Source of the DNA: an uncultured Bacteroidales bacterium
GTDB taxonomy: Bacteria; Bacteroidota; Bacteroidia; Bacteroidales; Muribaculaceae
Length of the DNA stretch: 56,586 bases
Assembly: GCA_947175575.1 (NCBI GenBank)
Contig: CAMWNG010000005.1
Span: 1-56,586, forward strand
Direction: 5' to 3'
Numbering within the stretch: the first letter of the stretch is position 1; every line of letters starts with the position of its first letter. A program made the position numbers and the translations under genes. The notes under the pieces were generated by a model that was given only the letters and a program-made list of their open reading frames with translations, was not told where the DNA came from and searched no databases. Positions 1 through 8,552 of the stretch are shown here, in pieces.

Positions 1-84
1 GGACGTCCCCGGACGCGCTTGCCAACCCGTCAAAAAAGGGACGCGCGGACGTCCCCGGACGCGCTTGCCAACCCGTCAAAAAAA
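1..84. repeat. GC-rich dispersed intergenic repeat, locus A
   Basis: About one and a half tandem copies of a unit of roughly 48 bp: GGGACGCGCGGACGTCC, then CCGGACGCGCTTGCC, then AACCCGTCAAAAAA. The window starts inside a copy, so the true extent is unknown. The same unit recurs at loci B (1779-1950) and C (4966-5216), in the same orientation each time. The A-run that ends the unit is, on the minus strand, the U-run of the terminator of the gene at 137-1591. No reading frame of interest. It resembles a REP-type repeat in composition and position, but that is inference. Confidence 0.8.
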
Positions 85-112
85 TCCACCCTCCGGACTG
101 CCCGGAGGGTGG
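78..112 (-). terminator. Intrinsic terminator of the 484-aa secreted protein gene
   Basis: Perfect 11-bp stem (86-96 with 102-112, loop 97-101) followed on the minus strand by seven T residues (78-84). It lies 25 bp past the stop codon of the gene at 137. The T-run is also the end of the GC-rich repeat unit. Confidence 0.85.
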
Positions 113-136
113 CTTGTAACTTATTCAGAAGTTGTA

Positions 137-1591
137 TTATTTGATGACAACTTTCTTGGCTACGCCGTTCTGGAGAGTTACGTAAACACCTGCGGTGAGG
201 TTGTTTTCGTTAACTTCAACACCATTGAGGTTGTAGAACTTGGCGGGACCGTTGGCTACGATGTCAGCAACTGCGTCCTCGATACCCTTAACGTAACCTT
301 CTTCAGAGAGGAGGTACATAGCGACACCGTTAGATTCCTTGAAGATCATGATCTCTACAGCGCGCTTACCGTTTGCGTCGGTGAGTTCAGGAGAAATGCT
401 GATTGAGTGAGTGAAGCGACCACCACCTTTTGCTTCGCCGAGCATGGCCTCGGGAGCAAGCCACAGAGGAGTAGCATCTTCGATGCCATTTTCACCAAGT
501 TTAATGATTGCTACACCACCACCGGGCTTACCGGGTTCGGGGAATACAACACCATAAACAAGGAAGTCCTGACCACCTAATGAGAACTGGCGTACACCGC
601 AAGGCTGATCTTTGGGGAAGAAGTCAGTCCAGGGATCATCATCATTATCCTTTTCGGGAACATTCTTAGAGAAATCGTCAATTTTTTCACCGGAGTAATC
701 GTATAATGCGGGGAGAGTGGAATGTGCATCTACGTAGAACTTGTTGCCGGAGAAATCATCATCAGCAAGGATAGACACTACAGGTGTGTAGCCCCAGTTA
801 ACCTTATCCGCAGGATAGGTTTCTTCACACTTAATTACGCAGTAGCCTTCACCTTCGGCATTGACATCGATATTCCATTCGTCAGAGCCCTGTTCGCAAT
901 GCCAAGCGCAAACTACGTTTGCACCGCCTTCAGCAGGAATCGACATGAATACGCAGCGAGCTTTTTCGCGGGTGATGTCACCACGAAGATCACAGTTGTC
1001 TACACGACCGCAACCTTCGGGACCTTCAACATCATCAAGAGCGAACTCAGTGACTTTTGTCATTTCGCCGGTTTCAGGATTTACCATGTACAGAGGAATG
1101 GGTCTGGGAACAACGACACCATCTTCACCTGCTTTGTATGTATCCGAAACATACGGAGTGATCCAGAGGTGACCGAAGTCATCGGTACCAATGCAGTTGG
1201 CACAGAGAGTACCAAACAGCTGCTTACCTTCATAGGTAAGAGTCAAGTCCTTGATAAACTTACCTGTTGCTGCATCAAGGACAAGCAGATGTCCGTATGC
1301 ATCAGTGCTCAGTTCACCACTTTCAGTGGTAACGAAATCCATTGAGCAAGCGACATAGACTTTATCACCGAGGCGAGCAGCCATAGTACCTTTGGTAGCA
1401 TCAGCCATCTTGGTGCAAAGGTCGTTCCAATCGGACATTGCGACACCTTTTTCGCCGTCGCCGAGGCTCATGAGCCAGAGGTTTTCAAGTTTGTAGCCTT
1501 CTTTTGCTTTGTAAGCGGCGGGGTCAACACCCTGTGCCACTGCTGAAAGACTCAGAAGACCCATTGAAGCGAAGAGTAAAGCTTTCTTCAT
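137..1591 (-). CDS. Secreted protein with C-terminal sorting-like tail, function unknown
   Basis: 484 residues. Residues 1-19 form a signal peptide with a likely cut after SAVA, so the protein is exported. The body has no motif I can name; alternating short hydrophobic strands and phrases such as HLLVLDAATGKFIKDL and FGHLWITPY suggest a beta-rich, possibly beta-propeller-like fold (inference). The last 35 or so residues (FYNLNGVEV ... GVYVTLQNG ... KKVVIK) have the shape of the short C-terminal tails found on secreted Bacteroidota proteins, some of which are type IX sorting signals. The protein at 28669 ends the same way. It is a single gene with its own terminator; upstream, TAACTTAG near 1675 is only a poor match to the usual -7 box. 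Confidence 0.75.
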   Translation of the reverse strand: MKKALLFASMGLLSLSAVAQGVDPAAYKAKEGYKLENLWLMSLGDGEKGVAMSDWNDLCTKMADATKGTMAARLGDKVYVACSMDFVTTESGELSTDAYGHLLVLDAATGKFIKDLTLTYEGKQLFGTLCANCIGTDDFGHLWITPYVSDTYKAGEDGVVVPRPIPLYMVNPETGEMTKVTEFALDDVEGPEGCGRVDNCDLRGDITREKARCVFMSIPAEGGANVVCAWHCEQGSDEWNIDVNAEGEGYCVIKCEETYPADKVNWGYTPVVSILADDDFSGNKFYVDAHSTLPALYDYSGEKIDDFSKNVPEKDNDDDPWTDFFPKDQPCGVRQFSLGGQDFLVYGVVFPEPGKPGGGVAIIKLGENGIEDATPLWLAPEAMLGEAKGGGRFTHSISISPELTDANGKRAVEIMIFKESNGVAMYLLSEEGYVKGIEDAVADIVANGPAKFYNLNGVEVNENNLTAGVYVTLQNGVAKKVVIK

Positions 1592-2004
1592 AGTCTGAGA
1601 AGTTTAAGGTTATTTTAATTAGTTTGTTTTTGTTTGGATTCAGTTGCCTTATAGATAAAGGAGAGATTTCCGACCGCTAAGTTAGCAACAATTTTTGTAT
1701 TGTAGAATTTTTCTCGCGTCAAAAAATGTTAATTAACAATTCCAACACCCGCCCCTCGGACCACGACGGTCTCCGGCGTGGCTGCCTACCCGACAAAAAA
1801 GGGACGCGCGGACGTCCTCGGACGCGCATGCCAACCCGACAAAACCAACCCGACAAAACCCCATCCGGCGCTCCCGCGCGCGTCCGAGACGTCCGCGCCT
1901 CCCTTCCTCCGGCTGCCAACCCGTCGCCCGCGCCGCCAACCCGTCAAAAAAAGCACAACCGTCCCCGGTTGTGCTTCAGCGTTTACGTTCCGTTTTCGGA
2001 TAGC
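1592..2004. repeat. Gene-free stretch holding GC-rich repeat locus B
   Basis: This 413-bp gap has an AT-rich part (1592-1735), which should carry the promoter of the secreted protein gene, and a GC-rich part (about 1740-1950). The GC-rich part contains one well-kept unit (about 1797-1856) followed by degenerate pieces (ACCCGACAAAACC, CGCTCCCGCGCGCGTCC, CGCCGCCAACCCGTC). The block from about 1850 to 1925 is shared with locus C. The end of the block is fused to the korB terminator. No convincing gene. Confidence 0.75.
1944..1976 (-). terminator. Intrinsic terminator of korAB
   Basis: Stem AAGCACAACCG / CGGTTGTGCTT (1951-1961 with 1966-1976), followed on the minus strand by a T-run (1946-1952) that begins repeat locus B. 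It lies 28 bp past the korB stop codon. Confidence 0.85.
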
Positions 2005-3024
2005 TTATTCCACCGTCCAGGTCTCGCCTGCGAGAATCATGGAGCGGAGGTTGTCGAAGCCTTTCTTGGCCTTGACGGCAGCTACCTGTTCTGAAACAGA
2101 TTCATCGTAAGTGGGCGCGTCGACGTCGCGGATCACACCGATGGCAAGCGGCAGGCTGTCGCCGTCCATCATGGCAAGCTGCTGATGCAGGAAGTTGGAG
2201 GGTGTATGAGCATCGTGCACCAGCACATCGTCGATTGTGTAACCGTCCTCACCTATGGTCACGGCCTTGAGTCCGAATCCATCCTGCACGAGTCCTTTTT
2301 CTTTGTTCGCGCCGAAAAGCATTTTTTCGCCGTGCACGAGGTGAATGGTCTTTTCGGCTCGCACGGCGCGGTCTGTGATGGGATTATGCACACCGTTGTT
2401 GAATATCACGCAGTTCTGGAGAATTTCAGTGACGGACGTACCGTGATGACGCCCGGCGGCCACAAGCACTTCCTGCGATACTGCCAACTCGACGTCAATA
2501 CTGCGGGCAAAGAAGTTGCCGCGTGCGCCGAAACACAGTTCCGCGGGAATGAACGGATCTTCAACAGTGCCGTAAGGCGATGATTTTGAAACGAATCCGC
2601 GGGCCGAGGTGGGCGAATACTGACCCTTGGTGAGTCCGTAAATCTTGTTGTTGAACAGGATGATGTTGATGTCCACGTTGCGGCGTATGGCGTGGATGAA
2701 ATGGTTGCCGCCGATGGCCAGTCCGTCGCCGTCTCCGGAAATCTGCCATACCGTCATCTCGGGATTTGCGACCTTGAAGCCTGTGGCGATGGCAGCCGCA
2801 CGTCCGTGGATGGTATGGAAGCCATAGGTGTTCATGTAGTAGGGCAGGCGCGATGAGCATCCGATACCCGAGATTACGGCAGTCTTGTGCGGAGGCACGC
2901 CAAGCGTGGCCATGGCCTTGTGGAGGGTGTTGAGGATGGCGTGGTCGCCGCAGCCGGGGCACCAGCGCACGCTCTGGTCGCTCTTATAGTCGGCCGCTGT
3001 ATATGTCTTGTTCTGTGATTCCAT
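2005..3024 (-). CDS. korB: 2-oxoacid:ferredoxin oxidoreductase, beta subunit
   Basis: 339 residues, the usual length for the thiamine-diphosphate-binding beta subunit of the two-subunit 2-oxoacid (probably 2-oxoglutarate):ferredoxin oxidoreductases. With KorA it decarboxylates a 2-oxoacid to the acyl-CoA and reduces ferredoxin, in the cytoplasm. Visible motifs: CPGCG at 22-26 and a third cysteine at 56 (GIGCSSR), which fit an iron-sulfur cluster site; GDGD at 97-100 and NNKIYGLTKGQ from 125, the metal and thiamine diphosphate site. The start codon is 9 bp after the korA stop, so the two are one operon. The exact substrate (2-oxoglutarate, pyruvate or a branched-chain acid) cannot be settled from sequence reading alone. 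Confidence 0.93.
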   Translation of the reverse strand: MESQNKTYTAADYKSDQSVRWCPGCGDHAILNTLHKAMATLGVPPHKTAVISGIGCSSRLPYYMNTYGFHTIHGRAAAIATGFKVANPEMTVWQISGDGDGLAIGGNHFIHAIRRNVDINIILFNNKIYGLTKGQYSPTSARGFVSKSSPYGTVEDPFIPAELCFGARGNFFARSIDVELAVSQEVLVAAGRHHGTSVTEILQNCVIFNNGVHNPITDRAVRAEKTIHLVHGEKMLFGANKEKGLVQDGFGLKAVTIGEDGYTIDDVLVHDAHTPSNFLHQQLAMMDGDSLPLAIGVIRDVDAPTYDESVSEQVAAVKAKKGFDNLRSMILAGETWTVE

Positions 3025-3033
3025 GGAATTTGC

Positions 3034-4878
3034 TTATTGAGCGATGAGGGTTTTGACCTTTTCCACCACTTCCGACACCTGGAAGGGCTGGCCCTGGATT
3101 TTGTTGATGCGCCGGATTTCCACTCCGGGAAGTTTGCTTTGCAGATAGTCGGCGAACATGCCCGTGTTGAGCTCGGCCACGATCACGCGGCGATAGCGGC
3201 GGATGACTTCGAGTGCGTTTTTGGGAAGGGGGTTGATGTAGCGGAAATGTGCGAACGCGGTGGGCACGCCCTCGGCGTTCAGCTCTTTCGTCGCAGTGAG
3301 GAGATGTCCGTATGTGCCGCCCCAGCCTATGAGGAGAGTGTCGGCGCCGGTGTCACCCATAACTTCGAGTTCGGGGATGTCATCGGCGATACGCGCGATT
3401 TTCTCGCGGCGGGTCTGCACCATTTTTTCGTGATTGACCGGGTCGGTGGAGATAGCTCCGGTAACGAAGTCTTTCTCAAGTCCGCCGAGGCGGTGAGCGG
3501 CGCCCTCGGTGCCGGGGATAGCCCAGCGGCGCACCTTGGTGGAGTCATCGCGGTCGTATGGACGCCAACCGGAGTTGATGGCATCCTCACTCACGTAAGG
3601 CACACGGATTTCAGGATATTCCGAGGCTTCGGGAATCCGCCATGCGCTGGAACCGTTGCCGATGAAGGCGTCGGTGAGCAGGATCACCGGAGTCATATGT
3701 TCAACGGCAATACGGGCTGCCTCGAAAGCCATGGTGAAGCAGTCGGTGGGCGTGGCGGCTGCCACTACCGCCAGAGGCGATTCGCCGTTACGACCGTAGA
3801 GAGCCTGCATGAGATCGGTCTGCTCGGTCTTGGTGGGCAGACCTGTGGAGGGGCCGCCACGCTGCACATCGATCACCACAAGTGGCAGTTCGGCCATGAC
3901 GGCCAGACCGATACCCTCGCTCTTGAGCGCGAGTCCGGGACCCGAAGTCGAGGTCACGGCGAGATTTCCGGCGTAGGATGCGCCGATGGCCGAGCATACG
4001 CCGGCTATCTCGTCCTCCATCTGAATGGCCTTGACACCGAGGTCTTTGCGTTTGGCGAGCTCGTGGAGGATGTCTGTCGCGGGAGTGATGGGATATGAGC
4101 CGAGAAACAGAGGACGTCCGGCTTTCTCTGAAGCCATTATGAGTCCCCATGCTGTGGCTGTATTGCCGTTGATGTCTGTATATACGCCCGGTACGGGAGT
4201 GTCGGATTCGATGCGGTATGTGGATACGGTGGCGTGGATGTTATGGCCGTAATTATAGCCTGCGTCGAGCACCTTGGAGTTGGCCTCGAACACAGCGGGC
4301 TTCTTGACAAACTTGTTGGCCAGCATCTTGCGGGCGGCTTCGAGCGGACGGTCGAACAGCCAGCACACCAGACCGAGGGCCAGAATATTGCGGCATTTGG
4401 CCACACTCTTGGGGTCGAGTCCGCTGTCGGCCAGAGCGTTGCGGGTCAGGGTGGTCACGGGCACTTCCACCACCTGTGCCTTTATGTCAAGTTCCTCGAA
4501 GGGATTGTCGGTCTTGAAAAGCGCCTTACGCAGATCGGCCTCCTTGAACGAGTCGATGTCGACGATCACCACCCCGCCGGGACGCAGAAACTTTATATTC
4601 TGCTTCAGCGCTGCCGGATTCATGGCGATAAGGACATCGCAGAGGTCGCCGGGAGTGTGTACGCCGTGGCCTACGCTCACCTGGAAGCCGGACACGCCGC
4701 TGAGCGAGCCCTGCGGGGCGCGTATTTCGGCGGGATAGTCCGGAAAAGTGGATACCTGGTTGCCAACACCGGCCGAAACATTGGTGAAAATGTTTCCCGC
4801 CAGCTGCATACCGTCGCCCGAGTCGCCGGAGAACCGCACGACGACCTTTTCGAGCTGCTTGACGTTAGTTGATTCCAT
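3034..4878 (-). CDS. korA: 2-oxoacid:ferredoxin oxidoreductase, fused gamma-alpha subunit
   Basis: 614 residues, the length of the alpha subunits that carry the gamma domain at their N-terminus. Residues 1 to about 190 are the gamma part (RFSGDSGDGMQLAG near 16-29). The alpha part starts near 230 with FLGSYPITPATDILHEL, the conserved SYPITP motif, and continues to a transketolase-C-like domain (DTLLIGWGGTYGHL ... FADYLQSKLPG). It works with KorB to feed electrons from 2-oxoacid oxidation into ferredoxin, or in reverse for carbon fixation into 2-oxoacids. First gene of the korAB operon; a good Bacteroidota promoter lies 31 bp upstream of the start. Confidence 0.93.
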   Translation of the reverse strand: MESTNVKQLEKVVVRFSGDSGDGMQLAGNIFTNVSAGVGNQVSTFPDYPAEIRAPQGSLSGVSGFQVSVGHGVHTPGDLCDVLIAMNPAALKQNIKFLRPGGVVIVDIDSFKEADLRKALFKTDNPFEELDIKAQVVEVPVTTLTRNALADSGLDPKSVAKCRNILALGLVCWLFDRPLEAARKMLANKFVKKPAVFEANSKVLDAGYNYGHNIHATVSTYRIESDTPVPGVYTDINGNTATAWGLIMASEKAGRPLFLGSYPITPATDILHELAKRKDLGVKAIQMEDEIAGVCSAIGASYAGNLAVTSTSGPGLALKSEGIGLAVMAELPLVVIDVQRGGPSTGLPTKTEQTDLMQALYGRNGESPLAVVAAATPTDCFTMAFEAARIAVEHMTPVILLTDAFIGNGSSAWRIPEASEYPEIRVPYVSEDAINSGWRPYDRDDSTKVRRWAIPGTEGAAHRLGGLEKDFVTGAISTDPVNHEKMVQTRREKIARIADDIPELEVMGDTGADTLLIGWGGTYGHLLTATKELNAEGVPTAFAHFRYINPLPKNALEVIRRYRRVIVAELNTGMFADYLQSKLPGVEIRRINKIQGQPFQVSEVVEKVKTLIAQ

Positions 4879-4908
4879 GTATATTAGTGTTAAGAGTCTT
4901 CAAGGGCA

Positions 4909-4939
4909 CAAAGGTACTAAATTATTTTGGATTGACCAA
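4909..4939 (-). promoter_or_regulatory. Promoter of korAB
   Basis: On the minus strand: TTG (4937-4939), 20 bp, TACCTTTG (4909-4916). It matches the Bacteroidota primary sigma consensus and puts the transcript start about 25 bp before korA. Confidence 0.75.
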
Positions 4940-5216
4940 TTCCCCCGCCCCGCGCGATCCGACAAAGAAGGGACGCGCGGACGTCCTCGGACGCGCATGC
5001 CAACCCGTCAAAAAAACTCGCGCCGTGTCTGAAAGACACTGAACTATCGTAACCCCATACGCCAAGAGCGTATGGGGAAGGGACGCGCGCACGTCCTCGG
5101 GCGCGCTGCTAACCCGACAAAACCCCATCCGGCGCTCCCGCGCGCGTCCGCGCCTCCCTTCCACCAGCCGCCAACCCCTCGAATCACGACGGCCCTCGGC
5201 CGCGCCTGCCACTGCT
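4940..5216. repeat. GC-rich repeat locus C with two hairpins
   Basis: Gene-free stretch between korA and the TPM gene. It holds one good unit (about 4969-5016), a degenerate second unit (about 5078-5125), and the CCCCATCCGGCGCTCCC block shared with locus B (about 5122-5165). Between the units are two hairpins, GTGTCT/AGACAC near 5026-5040 and the perfect 10-bp stem CCCCATACGC/GCGTATGGGG at 5053-5077. On the minus strand the hairpins and a following T-run could end transcription of the TPM operon. No gene seen. Confidence 0.75.
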
Positions 5217-6488
5217 TTACCAGCCTCCGGTGGCGCCACCGCCACCGGTGTGGCCGCCACCGAATCCTCCCCCGCTGAAGCCGCCTCCGCTGAATCCGCC
5301 GCCCCGACCGCTGTTCAGTATGGCTGCTGCCGCCGCGGCCGCGGCGGCTCCGGTAGCGGGAATGGTGTAACGCTTGCCGTCGGTATGGTTGCAATTCACG
5401 CAGCGGTATTCGGTCACACCCATACCGGCAGTTGTGGCGGTGGGCTGACGCAGCACACGGTCACGCTCTTTATAATATGTACGCGCGTGACAGTTCGGAC
5501 ATTCCGTATATGGACTCGATGATATCGGATAAGGATAAATATCCGTCTCGGAGCACGACGGACAGAGCCATACGTCATAGTCGACCGATCCGATGCGCTC
5601 TTCAAGGTCCTGAGCCGGGGTAAGATAGCGGTTGTCTGTGGCTTCGTCGAGTTTATGCATGCGTGTGCCGCAGTTGGGACACATGCGCGGCCGGTTGCGC
5701 CAATGTTGCAGCAGAAGGATGAGCGGAATCGTGGCCACAAGGGGTATACCGAGACCCAGGGCGCTGAAAATCAGATATATGTTACGCAACCGCACGAGTC
5801 GTGTGTATTTGCGGAAATCATCGTATCCACGCACGGAATACAGCTCCGCGAAAAGGATGAGCAGGAAAAGGAGTGCCACAATACATGCTGCATAGATCCA
5901 GACCTTGAACCCAACATCGCCTGCATCGTCGCCCGATGAATAGTCGGCGTCCGAAGCACCCGAACGATACTCGTCCGCAGTGTCAGGATCAGACAGAATG
6001 CGTGAAATCACGGCCACCGCATTGAGAAGCCCGGCATCATAATCGCCTTCGCGGAACTGCGGAGCTATCACATCGCGTATGATGCGACCGCATGTAATGT
6101 CGGGCAGCGCACCCTCGAGCCCGTAGCCGGGCCGAATCGTCACCTTGCGGGTGTCCATCACCACAAGGATCAGCAGGCCGTTATCGCGGTCAGACTTGCC
6201 CAGTCCCCACAGCTCGAACAGATCAGTGGCGAATTCCGAAGGATCGTCCGGATCCTCGATGGCAGGCAGCACGGCTATCATCGGCTCCACAGTAAGATTG
6301 CGACGCAAGGAGTCGAGTGAGGCATTGAGGCGCGACGTCGCGCGGGGCGACAGCACATGCGCGGGGTCGGCCACGAAGGCCGTGCGGTCGGCTCGGTGCA
6401 CGTCGGGCACCCGCGCCGGCGAATAAGCCTGAGCCGCAGCCATAAGCACGACTAAAACCGAGGCGATTATGAGAGCTGTACGTTTCAA
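5217..6488 (-). CDS. TPM-domain membrane protein with four CxxC pairs and Gly-rich tail
   Basis: 423 residues. Order: signal peptide (1-21), TPM domain (about 35-165; LVVMDTRKVTIRPGYGLEG is the typical core), membrane helices at about 194-216 and 236-260, then four CxxC pairs (270/273, 309/312, 330/333, 363/366) that look like two zinc ribbons, an alanine run, and a glycine-rich end (GGGFSGGGFSGGG ... GGW). TPM proteins are envelope proteins of poorly known role, linked in some bacteria to protein repair or turnover at the membrane. The ribbons should face the cytoplasm or lie between the helices and the tail; topology is not proven. The start is TTG at 6486-6488, overlapping the TGA stop of the DUF4919 gene (TTGA), which argues for coupled translation. 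Last gene of the pgi operon. Confidence 0.85.
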   Translation of the reverse strand: MKRTALIIASVLVVLMAAAQAYSPARVPDVHRADRTAFVADPAHVLSPRATSRLNASLDSLRRNLTVEPMIAVLPAIEDPDDPSEFATDLFELWGLGKSDRDNGLLILVVMDTRKVTIRPGYGLEGALPDITCGRIIRDVIAPQFREGDYDAGLLNAVAVISRILSDPDTADEYRSGASDADYSSGDDAGDVGFKVWIYAACIVALLFLLILFAELYSVRGYDDFRKYTRLVRLRNIYLIFSALGLGIPLVATIPLILLLQHWRNRPRMCPNCGTRMHKLDEATDNRYLTPAQDLEERIGSVDYDVWLCPSCSETDIYPYPISSSPYTECPNCHARTYYKERDRVLRQPTATTAGMGVTEYRCVNCNHTDGKRYTIPATGAAAAAAAAAILNSGRGGGFSGGGFSGGGFGGGHTGGGGATGGW

Positions 6489-7204
6489 AGTTCGGACGGA
6501 TGTTTGAGATAGTATTGACGCAGTATTTCGGAAATATTGAAATAATACCCTTCAGGGGCCGAAGCGTTGCGGGGATTCACCACCACATAGTCGTAATAAG
6601 GTTGCTGAAACTTGGCCTCGCGGACTGTGATTCCGGAGAGGTTCAGAAAATCATACTCGTCCTGAGGATACACCACCTGCCAGGCATTTTCGGGGTCGGC
6701 TCCGGTACCCGACGAGGCTATCACGAGCAGAAGATGGTTGAGTTTGTACTGCCAGATCTTGGCCAGGTCATATTTGCCGTTCTGCTCGTAGACGAAAATG
6801 CGGTTGGTGAGCTGCCGCAGATTGACGGGATTGTCCGCGAGGGTCTCTATCGCAAAGTCGAGAATCTGCTTGCGCTCGGCGCGCGACCACTCTTTTTTGT
6901 TGAACAGCGGCGCCAGACGTGCGGCCTGGTCGGGATTGGCCTGCGGACGGTAGGGGTCGTAGTCCTCCTGAAAGAGCGAGCCGTAGTAGAAATACTGGAA
7001 ATCCTCATCCGTCATAGTGGTGTCGTTGGCCATGAACTCCTTGAGCAGCTTGGGATAATAACGCGGTGAGGATTCGTTGAGCGTGGCCGTACGGATGGCT
7101 TCGAGGTCAGGTTTGCCGAGGTTGGTACGGACAGCCGCCGAGAGCCCGAATGTCACGAGTATGGCGGTTAAGGATGTCAGAATATGGCGGAGAGAGAGAG
7201 TCAT
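6485..7204 (-). CDS. DUF4919-family secreted protein
   Basis: 239 residues with a signal peptide at about 1-22 (LTAILVTFGLSAAV). The body (KPDLEAIRTATLNESSPRYY ... YFYYGSLFQEDYDPYR) matches my memory of DUF4919, a Bacteroidota family of unknown function, predicted periplasmic or outer-membrane associated. I chose the ATG at 7202-7204 because it overlaps the stop of the upstream gene by 4 bp (ATGA); a longer frame to 7291 would run deep into that gene and would lack a signal peptide at its start. Fourth gene of the operon pgi-murI-membrane protein-DUF4919-TPM. Confidence 0.8.
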   Translation of the reverse strand: MTLSLRHILTSLTAILVTFGLSAAVRTNLGKPDLEAIRTATLNESSPRYYPKLLKEFMANDTTMTDEDFQYFYYGSLFQEDYDPYRPQANPDQAARLAPLFNKKEWSRAERKQILDFAIETLADNPVNLRQLTNRIFVYEQNGKYDLAKIWQYKLNHLLLVIASSGTGADPENAWQVVYPQDEYDFLNLSGITVREAKFQQPYYDYVVVNPRNASAPEGYYFNISEILRQYYLKHPSEL

Positions 7205-7686
7205 AAGGCGGAAGAGACGAGGGTGAGCTGGAACAATGCGATGGCTATGATATAGAACGCCACCAGAGCCGGGAGGGCGATATCGGCCCACATCATAAGC
7301 TTACGCGAGACCGAAGCGTTAATCTGTCCGCCCGGTGTTCGTGTGAAAGCAAACCAACCCAGCGCGGCTCCGGCAGCTCCGGCAACGATCAAAGCGGCCA
7401 TCGAAGCAGCGACGGCACCCACAGCCGTACCGACCAGCGCGCCACCCACAACATAATAGCGCAACGACGGCACCGGAGGCTGCGCGCTCATAAAGCTGTT
7501 GATAGTGACGATGGCTGCTGCGATGCCCCAGAACCACATTATCGAATTTGTCAATGTGCCGTGCACGGTCCAATGCACGATCAGGAAGGTCACGAATGCC
7601 ATCAATGCGGCGGGCAGACGGCGGGTGAATGCCATAACGACGGTGACAACCGACAAAGTTACGATGAGGATGGTAAGCCAGAGCAT
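7201..7686 (-). CDS. Four-helix inner-membrane protein, function unknown
   Basis: 161 residues, mostly hydrophobic: helices at about 2-20, 25-62 (one or two), 78-112 with a Gly/Ala-rich segment (GGALVGTAVGAVAASMAALI), and 132-156. No polar or catalytic motif stands out and I do not recognise the family. It begins 21 bp after murI and overlaps the DUF4919 gene by 4 bp, so it is co-transcribed with both. The neighbourhood (TPM protein, DUF4919) hints at an envelope role, but that is guilt by association. Confidence 0.75.
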   Translation of the reverse strand: MLWLTILIVTLSVVTVVMAFTRRLPAALMAFVTFLIVHWTVHGTLTNSIMWFWGIAAAIVTINSFMSAQPPVPSLRYYVVGGALVGTAVGAVAASMAALIVAGAAGAALGWFAFTRTPGGQINASVSRKLMMWADIALPALVAFYIIAIALFQLTLVSSAL

Positions 7687-7707
7687 AGCGGGTAAATGGT
7701 TTTAGTA

Positions 7708-8547
7708 TTAGGGAAGTGTTATACGTGAAGCATGAACCGTATATCCGAGGATTTCGGAAGCGAACCGATCGAATTTCTCAGGAGAATCCGTAGTGTAGAA
7801 ACTGCGCGAGCCTCCGCGGGTGATGCGGGCGTCCATTTCCGGATGACGCCTCAGATAATCTACAAGACTGCGGGCGACGATTGTGCCCTGACGCACCACT
7901 TTCACTCCGGTTGGGGCGCACTGCTCTATCTTAGGCTGAAGCAGTGGATAATGTGTGCATCCGAGCACAAGAGTGTCGATGTCGGAGTCGGGTTCGAGAG
8001 CCTCGCGCACGTCGCGGCTCACGAAGTAGTCGGCTCCGGGGCCGTCGTGCTCGCCGTTCTCCACCAGCGGCACCCACATCGGACAGGCATGCACATAGGT
8101 TCTGAACGACGGATGCAGTTTCTCGATTTCGATCTCATAGCTGCCCGAAGCCGCAGTACCGGGAGTGCAGACTATGGCCACACGACCCGTCGACGAAAGC
8201 TCGCCGACAGCTTCGGCCGTGGGACGGATCACACCCAGGACGCGGCGCGCCGGATCCAGCTCCGGAAGATCCCGCTGCTGGATGGAGCGCAATGCCTTCG
8301 CCGAGGCGGTGTTGCATGCCAGAATGACCAGATGGCAACCCATGGCGAAGAGCCGCTCTACCGCTTCGAGAGTGAAGCGGTAGACCAGCTCGAACGAACG
8401 TGACCCGTAGGGCGCCCGGGCATTGTCGCCCAGGTAGATGAAGTCGGCGTCGGGCAGACTCCGGGCGAGCTCATCCAGAACGGTGAGCCCGCCGAAGCCT
8501 GAATCGAACACCCCGATGGGACCCGGGGCCTGCGGGAGTGATTTCAT
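7708..8547 (-). CDS. murI: Glutamate racemase
   Basis: 279 residues, normal length. It converts L- to D-glutamate for peptidoglycan. Both catalytic-cysteine motifs are present: ACNTASAKAL (first cysteine, about 77) and GCTHYPLL (second, about 195). The N-terminal FDSGFGGLTV motif with its general-base aspartate is intact. The start lies 5 bp past the pgi stop, so it is translated from the pgi operon. A second envelope precursor cluster (murF-ddl) lies at 42841-45646. Confidence 0.95.
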   Translation of the reverse strand: MKSLPQAPGPIGVFDSGFGGLTVLDELARSLPDADFIYLGDNARAPYGSRSFELVYRFTLEAVERLFAMGCHLVILACNTASAKALRSIQQRDLPELDPARRVLGVIRPTAEAVGELSSTGRVAIVCTPGTAASGSYEIEIEKLHPSFRTYVHACPMWVPLVENGEHDGPGADYFVSRDVREALEPDSDIDTLVLGCTHYPLLQPKIEQCAPTGVKVVRQGTIVARSLVDYLRRHPEMDARITRGGSRSFYTTDSPEKFDRFASEILGYTVHASRITLP

Positions 8548-8552
8548 GACAG

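Noticed and set aside
1-5216. A small plus-strand gene in the GC-rich repeats (for example near 1726-2094)
   Set aside because: Frames open only because the repeats are GC-rich; they run antisense into korB and are not conserved between loci.
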